Origin: Legionella rubrilucens
GTDB lineage: Bacteria; Pseudomonadota; Gammaproteobacteria; Legionellales; Legionellaceae
Direction: 5' to 3'
Assembly: GCF_001468125.1 (NCBI RefSeq)
Contig: NZ_LNYT01000001.1
Span: 1 to 64,000 of the forward strand
DNA length: 64,000 bases
In this document: piece by piece, positions 16,203 through 26,691 of the stretch
How positions within the stretch are numbered: the stretch's first letter is position 1
Layout of the letters: every line of letters starts with the position of its first letter
Position numbers and translations under genes: made by a program
Notes under the pieces: generated by a model
What the model was told of the DNA's origin: nothing
Databases searched by the model: none
What the model saw: the letters and a program-made list of their open reading frames with translations, nothing else

Positions 16203-17387
16203 TTAAAGCGCTTCAAAAATAGCGGCAGCACCCATGCCGGTACCAATACACATGGTGACCATGCCGTATTTGCCTTTGGTACGCTTAAGACCATGTAACA
16301 AGGTCGCTGTACGGATAGCGCCTGTGGCTCCCAGGGGATGCCCTAAAGCAATCGCACCGCCTAAGGGATTGACCTTTTCCCGCGGCAAATCCAGGGTTTT
16401 AATCACTGCCAGGGCCTGGGCGGCAAACGCTTCATTCAACTCAATCCAATCGAGTTGATCCAGCGCAATGCCGGCTTTTTGTAAAGCCAGAGGGACGGCA
16501 TTAATGGGACCAATCCCCATGATTTCAGGCGCCACACCAGCCACGGCATAACTCATCAGACGGCCGATGGGCTTTAAATTGAATTGCTGCACCGCTTTTT
16601 CACTGGCCAGCAAAGCAATCCCCGCCCCATCGCTGGTTTGTGAACTGTTTCCGGCTGTCACCGTGCCTTTGACTGCAAATACGGGCTTAAGGCGGGCAAT
16701 GGCTTCATACGAGGTGTCGGCGCGCGGCCCCTCATCCTGGCGGATGACCCGCTTCTTTTCCTGCACGTTGGAAGAGACTAAATCCACTTTTCTTTCGGTG
16801 ATTTCAAACGGAACGATTTCCGCATTAAAATCACCGCGCTCCTGAGCGGCGATTGCCCGTTTATGGCTTTCGGCTGCAAATTCGTCCTGCTGTTCACGGG
16901 TTATTTCCCAACGCTTCGCCACGTTTTCAGCGGTAATGCCCATACCGTAAGCAATAGCGACCTGTTCATTAGTAAAAATAGCCGGATTCGCCGTGTATTT
17001 ATTCCCTCCCAAAGGGACCATAGACATGCTTTCCACCCCACCGGCCAGGGCGAGATCCATGGCGCCCTGCTGAATGGAAGCCGCTGCGGTGGCGATACTC
17101 TGCACACCAGAAGAACAAAAGCGGTTAATGGTCATCGCCGGCACCGATTGCGGCATACCGGCCAGAAGGGATGCGATGCGTGCCACATTCATCCCCTGTT
17201 CAGCTTCGGGCATCGCGCAACCGATAACCACATCCCCCACTGCCTGCCAATCCAGTCCCTCGTGTTTTGTTTTAACCGCGCGAATCACATGGGCTAATAA
17301 ATCGTCTGGCAACGTATGTTTGAAAACACCTCGTGGCGCTTTACCGACGGGGGTTCTTACTGCGTCAACAATGTAAACATTCGTCAT
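16203..17387 (-). CDS. fadA: Acetyl-CoA C-acyltransferase (thiolase)
   Basis: A 394-residue thiolase that cleaves 3-ketoacyl-CoA with CoA to acetyl-CoA and a shortened acyl-CoA. The acyl-accepting cysteine is Cys91 in NRFCSSGVQS. The active-site His350 is in ALGHPLGATGAIR and Cys380 in CIGTGMG. The length is that of the FadA/AtoB superfamily. Its start lies 15 bases beyond the stop of the FadN-type gene, so the pair encodes the last three steps of beta-oxidation. Chain-length preference cannot be read; acetoacetyl-CoA is possible given the upstream lysine-catabolism-like genes. It is the last gene of the four-gene operon starting at 22.5 kb. Confidence 0.93.
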   Translation of the reverse strand: MTNVYIVDAVRTPVGKAPRGVFKHTLPDDLLAHVIRAVKTKHEGLDWQAVGDVVIGCAMPEAEQGMNVARIASLLAGMPQSVPAMTINRFCSSGVQSIATAAASIQQGAMDLALAGGVESMSMVPLGGNKYTANPAIFTNEQVAIAYGMGITAENVAKRWEITREQQDEFAAESHKRAIAAQERGDFNAEIVPFEITERKVDLVSSNVQEKKRVIRQDEGPRADTSYEAIARLKPVFAVKGTVTAGNSSQTSDGAGIALLASEKAVQQFNLKPIGRLMSYAVAGVAPEIMGIGPINAVPLALQKAGIALDQLDWIELNEAFAAQALAVIKTLDLPREKVNPLGGAIALGHPLGATGAIRTATLLHGLKRTKGKYGMVTMCIGTGMGAAAIFEAL

Positions 17388-17402
17388 GATGAATTTCCTT
17401 GT

Positions 17403-19772
17403 TTAATTGCGTAAAGGTTTGCCGGTTTCTAACAGATGGGCAATCCTGGCCTGAGTTAACGGTGTGGCGGCGAGCGCTAAAAAGGCCTCTCGTTCTCTGT
17501 TCAGCAGCCAGGTTTCATCAACCAGAGTCCCTTCGTCCACATGACCGCCACAAATCACTTCAGCCAGTTTGTCCGCCAGGAAATAATCATGCTGAGAAAT
17601 AAAACCGCCCTCCAGCCAGTTCACCAATCCCGCTCGCAAACGGGCATGTCCCTCACGGCCAGCGACCTTGATTAACGACTTGAGTGGCGGCTGATAATTC
17701 AGGGCCTGCATTTCATTGATTTTGGCCAGGGCAGCATACAACACTTCATTGTGGTGCATGACCCAGTTGTCCTTAGCCTTCAGATAACCGCGTTGTAACG
17801 CTTCCGGTGCTGAACCGGCAACAAAAGCGGTCGCAATCTGCTGGAAATAAGGCTGGATAAATAACAGCAAATCCGCATCACCCGCCTGTTTTGCTGCACG
17901 CAGAGCCATTTCTTTACACCCACCGCCGGCTGGAATCAGCCCCACGCCCACCTCCACCAGACCAGGATAGGATTCAAACGCAGCAATGACGGCATCACAA
18001 TGCATCATTAACTCACAGCCCCCACCCAACGCGCGTCCCCTTAGCGCGGCAATGGTCGGAATACTGGAATACTTTAATTGCAGGGCCGTTTGCTGAAATT
18101 GATGCACCATTTTATCCAGCGCATCCATGCGGTTGGTCTGGATCAAATTAGCCACACCACGCAAATCAGCACCGGAACTGAAATTATTGACGTCGTTTTG
18201 ATAAATGATTAAGCCGCGGCACTGTTTTTCTGCTTTGGCAATGGCTTCCTGCAATCCATCCAGAACATCCTGACCAATCGTGTTCGCTTTACTTTTAAAT
18301 GAAAGCATGGCGACATCGTCTTTCAAATGGGCCATCGTGACGCCATCATTTTCATAAATAATCTGCAATGGCTCCTGCGATTTTTCAAAAATCACCGTGT
18401 CCTTAAAATACTGACGTTGGTAAACCGGTAAGGAACTTGGTTTTTTATATTGCCCTGACTGCGGTGAAAACGCGCCCGCTGCTGTATAAAATTGTGTCTC
18501 ATCATTTAACCACTGCGGTAAAGCAGCCGTACTAAGCGACTGGTGCGAACGAATGCCCTCTTGAATAAAAGACAACATGTCGGCCACACCAGCGCTTTGC
18601 CAGGTCTCAAACGGGCCCGATTGCCAGCCAAACCCCCAACGAATGGCTAAATCCACATCACGGGCGGTGTCGGCGATGGCAGCCAGATGATAAGCGCAAT
18701 AATGGAATAGATCACGGAAACAGGCACTTAAAAATTGGGCCTGTTTATCTTTCGAACCCATTAATGCGCTCAGGCGCTGCCTTGCATCCGGGTTTTTCAT
18801 GATGGTCTTGACTTCATCGCTGATTTCACCGCCAGCCACGCGATAATGCTTGCTGTCAATATCATACACTTCAATGGTTTTGCCATTTTTACGGTAAATC
18901 CCCTGACCGGTTTTCTGTCCGAGATGCCCCTCTTTTATGAGCTGGGTTAACCAATCCGGTAATTTAAAACAGGCATGCCAGGGATCATTGCCTAACTGCT
19001 CCTCCATAGTGCGCACAACATGCGCCATGGTGTCGAGACCGACGACGTCCATTGTTCGGAAGGTTGCGGATTTCGGTCGGCCGACCAGCGCGCCAGTCAG
19101 CGCATCCACTTCATCAAGACCCATGCCCATCGCCTCGGCATGATGAAGCGTAGCCAGTAAAGAAAACACACCAATCCGGTTGGCAATAAAATTAGGTGTG
19201 TCTTTGGCAATGACAACCCCTTTGCCCAATTGGCTGGTCAGCCAGGTTTCGAGCTCATTTAATAATTGCGGGCTGGTTGCCGAAGCGGGAATGAGTTCAG
19301 CCAAATGCATGTAACGAGGCGGATTAAAAAAATGAACGCCGCAAAAATGGTGACGGTAATTTTCCGGCAGCACATCAGCCAGGGCATTGATGCTTAAGCC
19401 TGACGTATTACTCACAAGAATGGTGTCTTCTTTTAAGAAAGGAGTAATTCGTTTATAGAGATCCGCTTTCCAGTCCATGCGTTCAGCAATGGCTTCGATG
19501 ATTAGATCACATTCACCCAGATCAGACAGGTTTTCTTCATAATTTTTTGCTTCCAGCAGGGAAGCCGTTTGAGGGGTAGCCAGCGGTGTTGGTTTAAGTT
19601 TGGCAAGATTGCCTATGGATTTATCGACAATGCTGTTTTTACTGCCCTCCTGAGGTGCCAGATCAAACAGCAGGGTTTCTATTCCCGCATTGACACAGTG
19701 AGCCGCAATTTGCGCTCCCATAACGCCTGCACCCAAAACAGCAATTTTTTTAATGAAAAAATGTCCCTGCAT
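17403..19772 (-). CDS. fadN: FadN-type 3-hydroxyacyl-CoA dehydrogenase / enoyl-CoA hydratase
   Basis: A 789-residue bifunctional enzyme. The N-terminal half is the NAD-binding hydroxyacyl-CoA dehydrogenase: IKKIAVLGAGVMGAQIAAHC near residue 10, ending with NTSGLSINALA, FFNPPRYMHLAELIP and a helical domain (about 190-450). The C-terminal part (about 500-690) is a crotonase domain with FSSGADLRGVANL and ALRGRALGGGCELMMHCD, which forms the oxyanion hole, followed by GLIPAGGGCKE. Dehydrogenase-before-crotonase is the order of B. subtilis FadN, the reverse of E. coli FadB. The ATG at 19772 follows GAGGATAGGAA; one five codons earlier lacks a ribosome site. It is downstream of the ALDH7 gene (about 77 bases) and 15 bases before the thiolase. 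Substrates could be fatty acyl-CoA or crotonyl-CoA. Confidence 0.92.
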   Translation of the reverse strand: MQGHFFIKKIAVLGAGVMGAQIAAHCVNAGIETLLFDLAPQEGSKNSIVDKSIGNLAKLKPTPLATPQTASLLEAKNYEENLSDLGECDLIIEAIAERMDWKADLYKRITPFLKEDTILVSNTSGLSINALADVLPENYRHHFCGVHFFNPPRYMHLAELIPASATSPQLLNELETWLTSQLGKGVVIAKDTPNFIANRIGVFSLLATLHHAEAMGMGLDEVDALTGALVGRPKSATFRTMDVVGLDTMAHVVRTMEEQLGNDPWHACFKLPDWLTQLIKEGHLGQKTGQGIYRKNGKTIEVYDIDSKHYRVAGGEISDEVKTIMKNPDARQRLSALMGSKDKQAQFLSACFRDLFHYCAYHLAAIADTARDVDLAIRWGFGWQSGPFETWQSAGVADMLSFIQEGIRSHQSLSTAALPQWLNDETQFYTAAGAFSPQSGQYKKPSSLPVYQRQYFKDTVIFEKSQEPLQIIYENDGVTMAHLKDDVAMLSFKSKANTIGQDVLDGLQEAIAKAEKQCRGLIIYQNDVNNFSSGADLRGVANLIQTNRMDALDKMVHQFQQTALQLKYSSIPTIAALRGRALGGGCELMMHCDAVIAAFESYPGLVEVGVGLIPAGGGCKEMALRAAKQAGDADLLLFIQPYFQQIATAFVAGSAPEALQRGYLKAKDNWVMHHNEVLYAALAKINEMQALNYQPPLKSLIKVAGREGHARLRAGLVNWLEGGFISQHDYFLADKLAEVICGGHVDEGTLVDETWLLNREREAFLALAATPLTQARIAHLLETGKPLRN

Positions 19773-19849
19773 GATTCCTATCCTCATGTGTCGGTTTATG
19801 GATTAGCGACGCACCGGCCTTTTCATGCCGGTGCAGTTGACCTGAAAGT

Positions 19850-21370
19850 CTAAGACAGATTAAACCGTATCCCTTGGGCCAAAGGTAAGTCATCCCCCCA
19901 ATTAATGGTATTGGTCTGACGACGCATGTAGGCTTTCCAGGAATCGGAACCGGACTCACGGCCGCCGCCGGTTTCTTTCTCGCCGCCAAATGCCCCGCCA
20001 ATTTCAGCGCCGGATGTCCCAATATTGACATTGGCAATACCGCAATCACTGCCTCTCGTACTTAAAAAGCGTTCAGCATTTTTGAGGTTCTGAGTAAAGA
20101 TAGCAGAAGAAAGCCCTTGCGGTACACCGTTTTGCAACGCAATGGCTTCCTCCAGGGTTGAGAACGGCATGACATAAAGAATCGGGGCAAAGGTCTCTTC
20201 CTGCACAATATCCCAGTTATTTTTGATGTCGGTTACCAGGGTGGGCTGGACAAAATAACCCGTTTTGTTCAACGCCTCACCGCCAAAAACAATCTGGCCT
20301 CCGGCCTGCTTGATGCGGGAAATGGCTGATTTGAATTGATTGACCGCTTGCTCATCAATCAGGGGCCCCATGAGGTTTTTGCTGTCCAAGGGATCACCGA
20401 TAGTAATTTGCTCATAGGCATGCTGAAGACGCTTGACGACATCTTTATAAAGGTTCTGATGAACAAACAGACGTCGTGTTGTGGTACAACGTTGTCCTGC
20501 CGTTCCTACCGCACCAAAAACAATACCGGGAATTGCCAGATTGAGGTCAGCTGATTCATCGAGAATAATGGCATTGTTACCACCGAGTTCCAGAATGGTT
20601 TTACCTAATCGGCCAGCCACTTTGGCAGCCACTTGTTTGCCTACTGCCGTGGACCCGGTAAATGAAATGAGCGGGATGCGCGCATCATCAACCAGCCGTT
20701 CAGTGACCTCATGCGAATCAGGGATGACCAGTGAAAAAATTTCAGGGCAATGGTTAACCTGCAATACTTTATTGCAGATATTCTGTACAGCAATAGCGCA
20801 CAGAGGCGTTTTAGCTGAAGGCTTCCAGAGGGTGACATTGCCGCAGATGGCCGCAATAAAGGCATTCCATGACCACACCGCCACCGGAAAATTAAATGCC
20901 GAAATAACACCGACAATGCCATAGGGATGCCACTGCTCATACATGCGATGATTAGGGCGTTCCGAGTGCATGGTGTTGCCGTAGAGCATACGGGATTGCC
21001 CCACGGCAAAATCGGCGATATCAATCATTTCCTGAACTTCGCCATCCCCTTCCTGCTTGGATTTACCCATTTCGAGCGATACCAGGCTTCCCAGCCAGTC
21101 TTTGTGCTCGCGCAGCGCCTCGCCCATCTGACGGATAATCTCGCCACGCTTGGGTGCCGGCACCTGACGCCAGGCCAAAGCGGCTTTTTCGGCACGTTCC
21201 AGTACTGTTTCATAATCAGCCAGACTGCAGGTTGCCACTTCAGCCAGTTTTTCACCGGTTGCCGGGCAATAGGAGGCCAAACGGCCCGCTTGTATTTCAC
21301 TGCGCCAACCCTGGCCGCTGAATGCGCCAGGGTTGATGGAGGCAATGCCCAGCTTATTTAATAAATCCAT
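19850..21370 (-). CDS. ALDH7-family aldehyde dehydrogenase (alpha-aminoadipate semialdehyde dehydrogenase-like)
   Basis: A 506-residue NAD(P)-dependent aldehyde dehydrogenase. The Rossmann region has [14 protein letters not shown] and WKPS. The general base is Glu261 in LELGGNN and the nucleophile is Cys295 in [10 protein letters not shown]. The C-terminus [20 protein letters not shown] is diagnostic of family 7 (antiquitin, ALDH7A1/AmaB), which oxidises L-2-aminoadipate 6-semialdehyde to 2-aminoadipate in lysine breakdown. It starts 9 bases after the saccharopine/lysine dehydrogenase-like gene, whose product would be exactly that semialdehyde, so the pair makes chemical sense. Betaine-aldehyde and general aldehyde activities are also known in the family. 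Confidence in the family is very high and in the lysine role moderate. Confidence 0.92.
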   Translation of the reverse strand: MDLLNKLGIASINPGAFSGQGWRSEIQAGRLASYCPATGEKLAEVATCSLADYETVLERAEKAALAWRQVPAPKRGEIIRQMGEALREHKDWLGSLVSLEMGKSKQEGDGEVQEMIDIADFAVGQSRMLYGNTMHSERPNHRMYEQWHPYGIVGVISAFNFPVAVWSWNAFIAAICGNVTLWKPSAKTPLCAIAVQNICNKVLQVNHCPEIFSLVIPDSHEVTERLVDDARIPLISFTGSTAVGKQVAAKVAGRLGKTILELGGNNAIILDESADLNLAIPGIVFGAVGTAGQRCTTTRRLFVHQNLYKDVVKRLQHAYEQITIGDPLDSKNLMGPLIDEQAVNQFKSAISRIKQAGGQIVFGGEALNKTGYFVQPTLVTDIKNNWDIVQEETFAPILYVMPFSTLEEAIALQNGVPQGLSSAIFTQNLKNAERFLSTRGSDCGIANVNIGTSGAEIGGAFGGEKETGGGRESGSDSWKAYMRRQTNTINWGDDLPLAQGIRFNLS

Positions 21371-21379
21371 TGCATTCTC

Positions 21380-22468
21380 CTATGCGTAATAATGGCCAAA
21401 ACGGTTGGCAAGGACATCCGACAACAGGAAATTCTCCTGGAGGACGAGGCCATGGTATTCGTTTTCCTGACCTAGAACCAAATCAACCACAGCGCAGACA
21501 CCGGAGGCCGTGCTGACTTGAATGGCAGACCACTCAAGCCCGCAGATCGTCGCGGGATAGACTTTTCTAACGTAACTTTTCTCAGACAGTTCGCCGTGTT
21601 TGATGCCTTCAACCGACACATACACAATCACGATATCCTGATATGTTTTGGGGATGGCGCGTTCTAAAATGCGCTTTAAGGTGTCACGGTCCTCATTTAA
21701 TTTTAGATCATTCATTAACAAACGCATTTTTTCGCAATGACCGGGATAACGCATGGTTTTGTAATTCAATGTCTGGATTTTACCCTCGTACAATTCAGCC
21801 AGACTTCCAAGCCCACCGGAGGTATTAAACGCTTCGTATTCACAGCCATCGATTTGGATGGATTCCAGACCTTCCAGCGGCCGCATGACGGCAGGCTTGC
21901 CATGTTCAATGCCGTAACACAGGTTACCGTATTCATTAATGACTCCGTCGGTGGACCAGGTCAGTGAATAATGCAGGGCATTGTTGGCACGCTGTGGTAA
22001 AGCACCGACACGAAGCTCGGCATGCAGGCATTCGTCAAACTCTTTCATGAGACTATTGGCCGCGATACTGATAAACCCCGGAGCCAAACCGCACTGGGGT
22101 ACAAACGCTGTGTCTGCACCCTCAGCAATCTGCTTCACCGCGTCGGTGACTGAAGTGTCTTCGGTTAAATCAAAATAATGCGCTTTAGCCGCTTTGGCTA
22201 CTTTGGCAACATGGGTATTGAGGAAATAAGGCAGACTTGAAATGACCGCAACAATATTATTGGTTTGAAGATAAGTCAAAATTGAGTGCTCGTCCTTTAC
22301 ATCCATCGCGACAGTTTTGATTTGCGGCATGGTTTGCAGCAACCGGCTGACGTCCGTTCCGGAAAATTCCAAATCAGCAATATGAACCTGATAATCGCCG
22401 CTTTCCGCTAACAAACAGGCAATCAGGCTGCCAATTTTACCCGCTCCGGTAATCATAACGTTGTACAT
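21380..22468 (-). CDS. Saccharopine dehydrogenase / lysine 6-dehydrogenase family protein
   Basis: A 362-residue oxidoreductase. The N-terminal Rossmann motif is MITGAGKIGSLIACLLAES, followed by the ADLE acidic residue typical of NAD preference and then VISSLPYFLNTHVAKVAKAAKAHYFDL. The C-terminal catalytic domain has PQCGLAPGFISIAANSL, WSTDGVINEYGN, FNTSGGLGSL and KTMRYPGHCEKMRLL, all typical of the saccharopine-dehydrogenase-like family. The length suits lysine 6-dehydrogenase better than the longer saccharopine reductases. Either reaction would supply aminoadipate semialdehyde for the adjacent ALDH7. The ATG at 22468 follows GAGAGGGA; upstream in-frame ATGs lack a site. It is the first gene of the minus-strand operon and divergent from lnt. 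No lysine riboswitch is visible in the short leader. Confidence 0.85.
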   Translation of the reverse strand: MYNVMITGAGKIGSLIACLLAESGDYQVHIADLEFSGTDVSRLLQTMPQIKTVAMDVKDEHSILTYLQTNNIVAVISSLPYFLNTHVAKVAKAAKAHYFDLTEDTSVTDAVKQIAEGADTAFVPQCGLAPGFISIAANSLMKEFDECLHAELRVGALPQRANNALHYSLTWSTDGVINEYGNLCYGIEHGKPAVMRPLEGLESIQIDGCEYEAFNTSGGLGSLAELYEGKIQTLNYKTMRYPGHCEKMRLLMNDLKLNEDRDTLKRILERAIPKTYQDIVIVYVSVEGIKHGELSEKSYVRKVYPATICGLEWSAIQVSTASGVCAVVDLVLGQENEYHGLVLQENFLLSDVLANRFGHYYA

Positions 22469-22683
22469 ACATTCCCTCTCCATTGTAAAACGAGCCGTCA
22501 TCGTACACTAAACAGGCACACACTTGAATACTGAATTGATGTTATTGAATTATTTGTAAAATTCTTGACCTTTTACGGGGAGTGATTTATTGTTGCAATC
22601 ATTTCTATTCTTTTTAACTCATGGAATTCAGCACTCCAATTGAACAATTTGAATCATTTGCTGTAAAAAAAAGGGCCATGCCT

Positions 22684-24204
22684 ATGTTTTTACGGTTTTT
22701 TTTCTTTGGTTTACTGCTGCCCCTGAGTTTTGCCCCCTTCCATCTGCCAGGCCTGGCCATCCTTTCGCTGGCATTCTTTTTTCATCAGTTAAATGGTACT
22801 CCCAAATCCGCTTTCCTTCATGGTTTATTTTATGGATTGGGCTTTTTCGGGCTGGGCGTCTCCTGGATTTTTGTAAGCATTCATGAGTATGGTCATTTAA
22901 ACGATTTGCTCTCGGCGTTCATTACCTTCCTGTTTATCATTTACCTGTCCCTGTTTCCGGCCTTGATGGCGTTTTTGTTCAGCCGGCTCAGGATTCAACC
23001 CTTTACCCTGCTTTCAGCCCTTGCTTTCAGTGCCCTCTGGATTCTTGGCGAATACCTGCGCGCCACCTTTCTAACCGGATTTCCCTGGCTTTTGCTCGGC
23101 TTCGGTCAATTCGATGCACCGATTAAATTTCTCCTCCCGATCATCGGGGTGTATGGCATCGGTTTTTTAACCTGCTTTGCCGCGACCCTTTTATCGCTGG
23201 GCGTTAAAACACAGGGCATAACACGCTTAAGGCATTTTGCCATCTTCATGGTCATTGTGCTCATGCCGTTCGTTTTTAAACACAGGGAGTGGAGCGAATC
23301 GCATGCAGCACCTGTGAGTGTCGGCGTCATTCAGGCGAATTTATCCATGCGCGACAAATGGGATGAGGCCTTATTCTGGCAATTGCTGCAAGGTTATCAG
23401 GAAGAAACGGAAAAGCTGTTGGGAACCGAACTGATTCTGATGCCTGAATCGGCCATTCCCCTGCCGCCGAGCTATGTCAGTGATTTCCTTTACCAGATGC
23501 AGCAACGGGCGAAATGGGCAGGCAGCGCCATTCTGTTAGGCATTCCTCAACCGGTTTCCCCAGGCGACGAACGGTATTTCAATTCATTAATGACGCTTGG
23601 AAAAGCCAGGGGAAGTTATCAGAAGCAGCATCTCGTTCCCTTCGGAGAATACATGCCCCGGTTTTTTATTGCACTCAGTGACTGGCTGGGTATACCGGAC
23701 GCCAACCTGCAGGCGGGGAAGTCTGATCAAACGCTTATTCGCGTTCAAAAACACCCCATAGCCAGCCTTATCTGTTATGAATTGGCTTATGGCGACCTGT
23801 TGCGCCGTCAATTACCCGCCGCGGAATGGATTGTCTCCATCAGCGATGACGGCTGGTTCGGCCACTCCCTGGCCATGTATCAGCAGCAACAGATGGCTCA
23901 GGTCCGTTCGCTGCAGGTCGCCCGTTATCAGGTGGTGGCTAACAATGACGGTTTGTCTTCAGTCATCAATCACCGCGGGGATCTCGTGGCGTCGTTACCG
24001 GCATTCACCTCAGGCCTGTTGCGTGCCTCCCTCTACCCGATGACCGGCAGCACGCCATGGACTTATTGGGGAGATACGCCGGTTTTGTTATTTTGCGCCC
24101 TGATCTATCTGTTCTGCCTGGTTCATAAGCAATTAAAAAACAAAGACTCCGCCGAAGCTATTGCTGGCGAGGTCAAGAGGCGTTATCCTTACCAGCCTGT
24201 CTGA
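22684..24204 (+). CDS. lnt: Apolipoprotein N-acyltransferase
   Basis: A 506-residue integral membrane enzyme that adds the third acyl chain to lipoproteins. About six to seven N-terminal transmembrane helices (to residue about 200) precede a carbon-nitrogen hydrolase domain (about 210-470) and a final helix. The catalytic triad can be seen: Glu in MPESAIPLP, Lys in YQKQHLVPFGEYMP, Cys in ASLICYELAYGD. The start is uncertain: AAGGG is best spaced for the ATG at 22684 (8 bases), another ATG lies at 22678, and a longer frame opens at 22621 without a ribosome site. It is first in lnt-leuS-lptE-holA-nadD, 15 bases before leuS. Matured lipoproteins include the LptE encoded two genes on. Confidence 0.95.
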   Translation: MFLRFFFFGLLLPLSFAPFHLPGLAILSLAFFFHQLNGTPKSAFLHGLFYGLGFFGLGVSWIFVSIHEYGHLNDLLSAFITFLFIIYLSLFPALMAFLFSRLRIQPFTLLSALAFSALWILGEYLRATFLTGFPWLLLGFGQFDAPIKFLLPIIGVYGIGFLTCFAATLLSLGVKTQGITRLRHFAIFMVIVLMPFVFKHREWSESHAAPVSVGVIQANLSMRDKWDEALFWQLLQGYQEETEKLLGTELILMPESAIPLPPSYVSDFLYQMQQRAKWAGSAILLGIPQPVSPGDERYFNSLMTLGKARGSYQKQHLVPFGEYMPRFFIALSDWLGIPDANLQAGKSDQTLIRVQKHPIASLICYELAYGDLLRRQLPAAEWIVSISDDGWFGHSLAMYQQQQMAQVRSLQVARYQVVANNDGLSSVINHRGDLVASLPAFTSGLLRASLYPMTGSTPWTYWGDTPVLLFCALIYLFCLVHKQLKNKDSAEAIAGEVKRRYPYQPV

Positions 24205-24219
24205 ATACAACGTTTAACT

Positions 24220-26691
24220 ATGGATATTAGCTATAAACCGCGAGATGTTGAAGAACAAGCCCAACAGTATTGGCTTAAAAAACAATCGTTTAATGTCACT
24301 GAAGATTTAAACAGAGAAAAATTTTATTGCTTATCCATGTTCCCTTACCCCAGCGGAACGCTGCACATGGGGCATGTCCGGAATTATACTCTGGGCGATG
24401 TGATTGCCCGCTACCAGCGCGCACTGGGTAAAAATGTTCTGCAACCCATTGGCTGGGATGCGTTTGGTTTGCCCGCCGAAAACGCTGCCATCAAGCACGG
24501 TATTCATCCCGCTGAATGGACACGAAAGAACATTGCCTCCATGAAAGAACAATTCATGCGTCTTGGCAATGCCTATGACTGGAAACGCGAAATCGCAACC
24601 TGTGATTCCGATTATTACCGCTGGGAACAGTGGTTTTTCATTAAATTGTATGAAAAAGGTCTGGTTTATAAAAAGAATGCACTGGTGAACTGGGACCCTG
24701 TGGATCAGACGGTTCTCGCCAATGAGCAGGTCGTGGACGGCCGCGGCTGGCGCTCGGGGGCACTGGTTGAGCGTCGGGAAATATCCCAGTGGTTTATTAA
24801 AATCACCGCTTACGCGGATGAGCTTCTCAATGATTTGGACACGCTGGATGAGTGGCCTTCCCAGGTCAAACAGATGCAGCGCAACTGGATAGGCCGCTCT
24901 GAAGGCTGCGAAATTGCCTTTAAAGTGGACGGCTATCCGAAAAAACTTAAAATTTATACCACGCGCCCCGACACCCTCATGGGCGTGACCTATCTGGCCG
25001 TCGCACCCGACCATCCTCTGGCGAAAGAAGCCGCTAAAACGAATACTGCCATTCAGGAATTCGTTGAAAGCTGTCAGGGTGTCCGTATGGCGGAGGCCGA
25101 TTTGGCCACTATGGAAAAAAGGGGAATAGCGACTTCCTTTAAAGCCATTCATCCGCTTACCGGTGCTGAAGTGCCGGTGTGGATAGCCAATTTTGTCCTG
25201 ATGCAATACGGCTCCGGTGCGGTCATGGCCGTTCCCGCACACGATCAGCGCGACTGGGAATTCGCACAAAAATACCAATTGCCTCTGAAAGAAGTCATCA
25301 AACCCTTTGAAGGCAGCCACGACTTCAGCCAATCCGCTTTTACCGGCGAAGGCGAGTTAATTCATTCAGAACCATTTAACGGACTCTCCTCCACTCAGGC
25401 GATTAAAACCATTTCAGCCTACATTGAAGAACAGGAGCTGGGTAAAATCACAGTAAACTATCGCCTTCGTGACTGGGGCGTTTCAAGACAACGCTACTGG
25501 GGAACCCCGATTCCCATGATTCATTGTGAAGAGTGCGGTATTGTCCCGGTACCCGAAGACGAATTACCCGTTGAACTCCCTGAAAACATTCAATTCTCGG
25601 GCAATGGCTCGCCGCTGGCCCAGTGCAGTGAGTTCCTGCATACCCAATGCCCTAAATGTGGACAGGATGCCACTCGTGAAACGGATACCTTCGATACTTT
25701 CGTGGAGTCTTCCTGGTACTATGCCCGCTTTGCCTGTAAGGGACAGGACAATGCCATGCTTGACGATCGCGCCAAGTACTGGACACCGGTGGATCAATAC
25801 ATCGGCGGGATTGAGCATGCGGTGATGCATTTACTCTATGCCCGCTTTTTCCATAAATTGATGCGGGATGAAGGTCTGGTCAATTCCGATGAACCTTTCA
25901 AGGCATTGCTGACGCAGGGGATGGTGCTTAAAGACGGTCATAAAATGTCGAAGTCCTTAGGCAATATCGTTGATCCAAATCACCTCATTGATACCTACGG
26001 CGCCGACACGGCCCGTTTGTTTGTGATGTTTGCGGCACCGCCAGAACAATCCCTGGAATGGTCCGATACCGCCGTCGAAGGGGCTCATCGTTTCCTCAAG
26101 CGTCTCTGGGCTTTCGCGTATCAGCATCAGGACATGATTAAAGAAGCCAACAATGCCATTTCGGACGGCAATGGGCACGTTGATTGGCAACAGGCTGAAA
26201 GCCGGCTTAAAAAATCACGCATGGTCGTCAATCAGATTCTGGCACAGGCCAGCAATGATTATGAAAAACACCAGTTCAATACGGTGGTTTCAGGCTGCAT
26301 GAAATTATTTAATGAATTATCGTCCTATACCGTTGAAACGGAAGACGACAAGTATTTTATTCATGCCGGCATGAGTATTTTATTGCGCCTGTTAGCGCCC
26401 ATCACCCCGCACATTGGCCACCATTTGTGGCAGCAGCTTGGCTATGATCGTGTGATCATCGATGCGCCATGGCCCAAGGTTGATAAAAGTGCGCTGAAAA
26501 GCGACGAGCTCGATTTTGTCGTTCAGGTTAACGGCAAACTGCGTGCGCAGTTCAGTGCAGACAGTGACAGCGATGAGGACACGCTGATTCAATTGGCAAA
26601 ACAGCATGCCCATGCATTTATTGAGGACAAAGCCATTAGAAAGGCCATTGTGGTTATGCACCGCCAATTAATCAATCTGGTTGTCGGCTGA
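24220..26691 (+). CDS. leuS: Leucyl-tRNA synthetase
   Basis: An 823-residue class Ia synthetase that charges tRNA-Leu. HIGH motif: [14 protein letters not shown] (residue about 45). The CP1 editing domain has [20 protein letters not shown] and the threonine-rich and Asp-containing editing pocket ([12 protein letters not shown]). The KMSKS loop is [16 protein letters not shown] near residue 580. The anticodon-binding and C-terminal domains are complete. A CxxC pair around residues 430-490 resembles the zinc-binding insert. The start follows lnt by 15 bases, and the stop overlaps the lptE start by one base, so the genes are translationally linked. No T-box leader is present, as expected in a gammaproteobacterium. 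Confidence 0.98.
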   Translation: MDISYKPRDVEEQAQQYWLKKQSFNVTEDLNREKFYCLSMFPYPSGTLHMGHVRNYTLGDVIARYQRALGKNVLQPIGWDAFGLPAENAAIKHGIHPAEWTRKNIASMKEQFMRLGNAYDWKREIATCDSDYYRWEQWFFIKLYEKGLVYKKNALVNWDPVDQTVLANEQVVDGRGWRSGALVERREISQWFIKITAYADELLNDLDTLDEWPSQVKQMQRNWIGRSEGCEIAFKVDGYPKKLKIYTTRPDTLMGVTYLAVAPDHPLAKEAAKTNTAIQEFVESCQGVRMAEADLATMEKRGIATSFKAIHPLTGAEVPVWIANFVLMQYGSGAVMAVPAHDQRDWEFAQKYQLPLKEVIKPFEGSHDFSQSAFTGEGELIHSEPFNGLSSTQAIKTISAYIEEQELGKITVNYRLRDWGVSRQRYWGTPIPMIHCEECGIVPVPEDELPVELPENIQFSGNGSPLAQCSEFLHTQCPKCGQDATRETDTFDTFVESSWYYARFACKGQDNAMLDDRAKYWTPVDQYIGGIEHAVMHLLYARFFHKLMRDEGLVNSDEPFKALLTQGMVLKDGHKMSKSLGNIVDPNHLIDTYGADTARLFVMFAAPPEQSLEWSDTAVEGAHRFLKRLWAFAYQHQDMIKEANNAISDGNGHVDWQQAESRLKKSRMVVNQILAQASNDYEKHQFNTVVSGCMKLFNELSSYTVETEDDKYFIHAGMSILLRLLAPITPHIGHHLWQQLGYDRVIIDAPWPKVDKSALKSDELDFVVQVNGKLRAQFSADSDSDEDTLIQLAKQHAHAFIEDKAIRKAIVVMHRQLINLVVG

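Noticed and set aside
22469-22683. Search for a lysine riboswitch upstream of the dehydrogenase gene
   Set aside because: The divergent gap is short and shows no multi-stem structure with a terminator. No riboswitch is supported.
24331-25332. 333-codon minus-strand frame inside leuS
   Set aside because: It lies wholly antisense to a leuS gene with all motifs intact, has no family likeness and no ribosome site. It is a compositional shadow.
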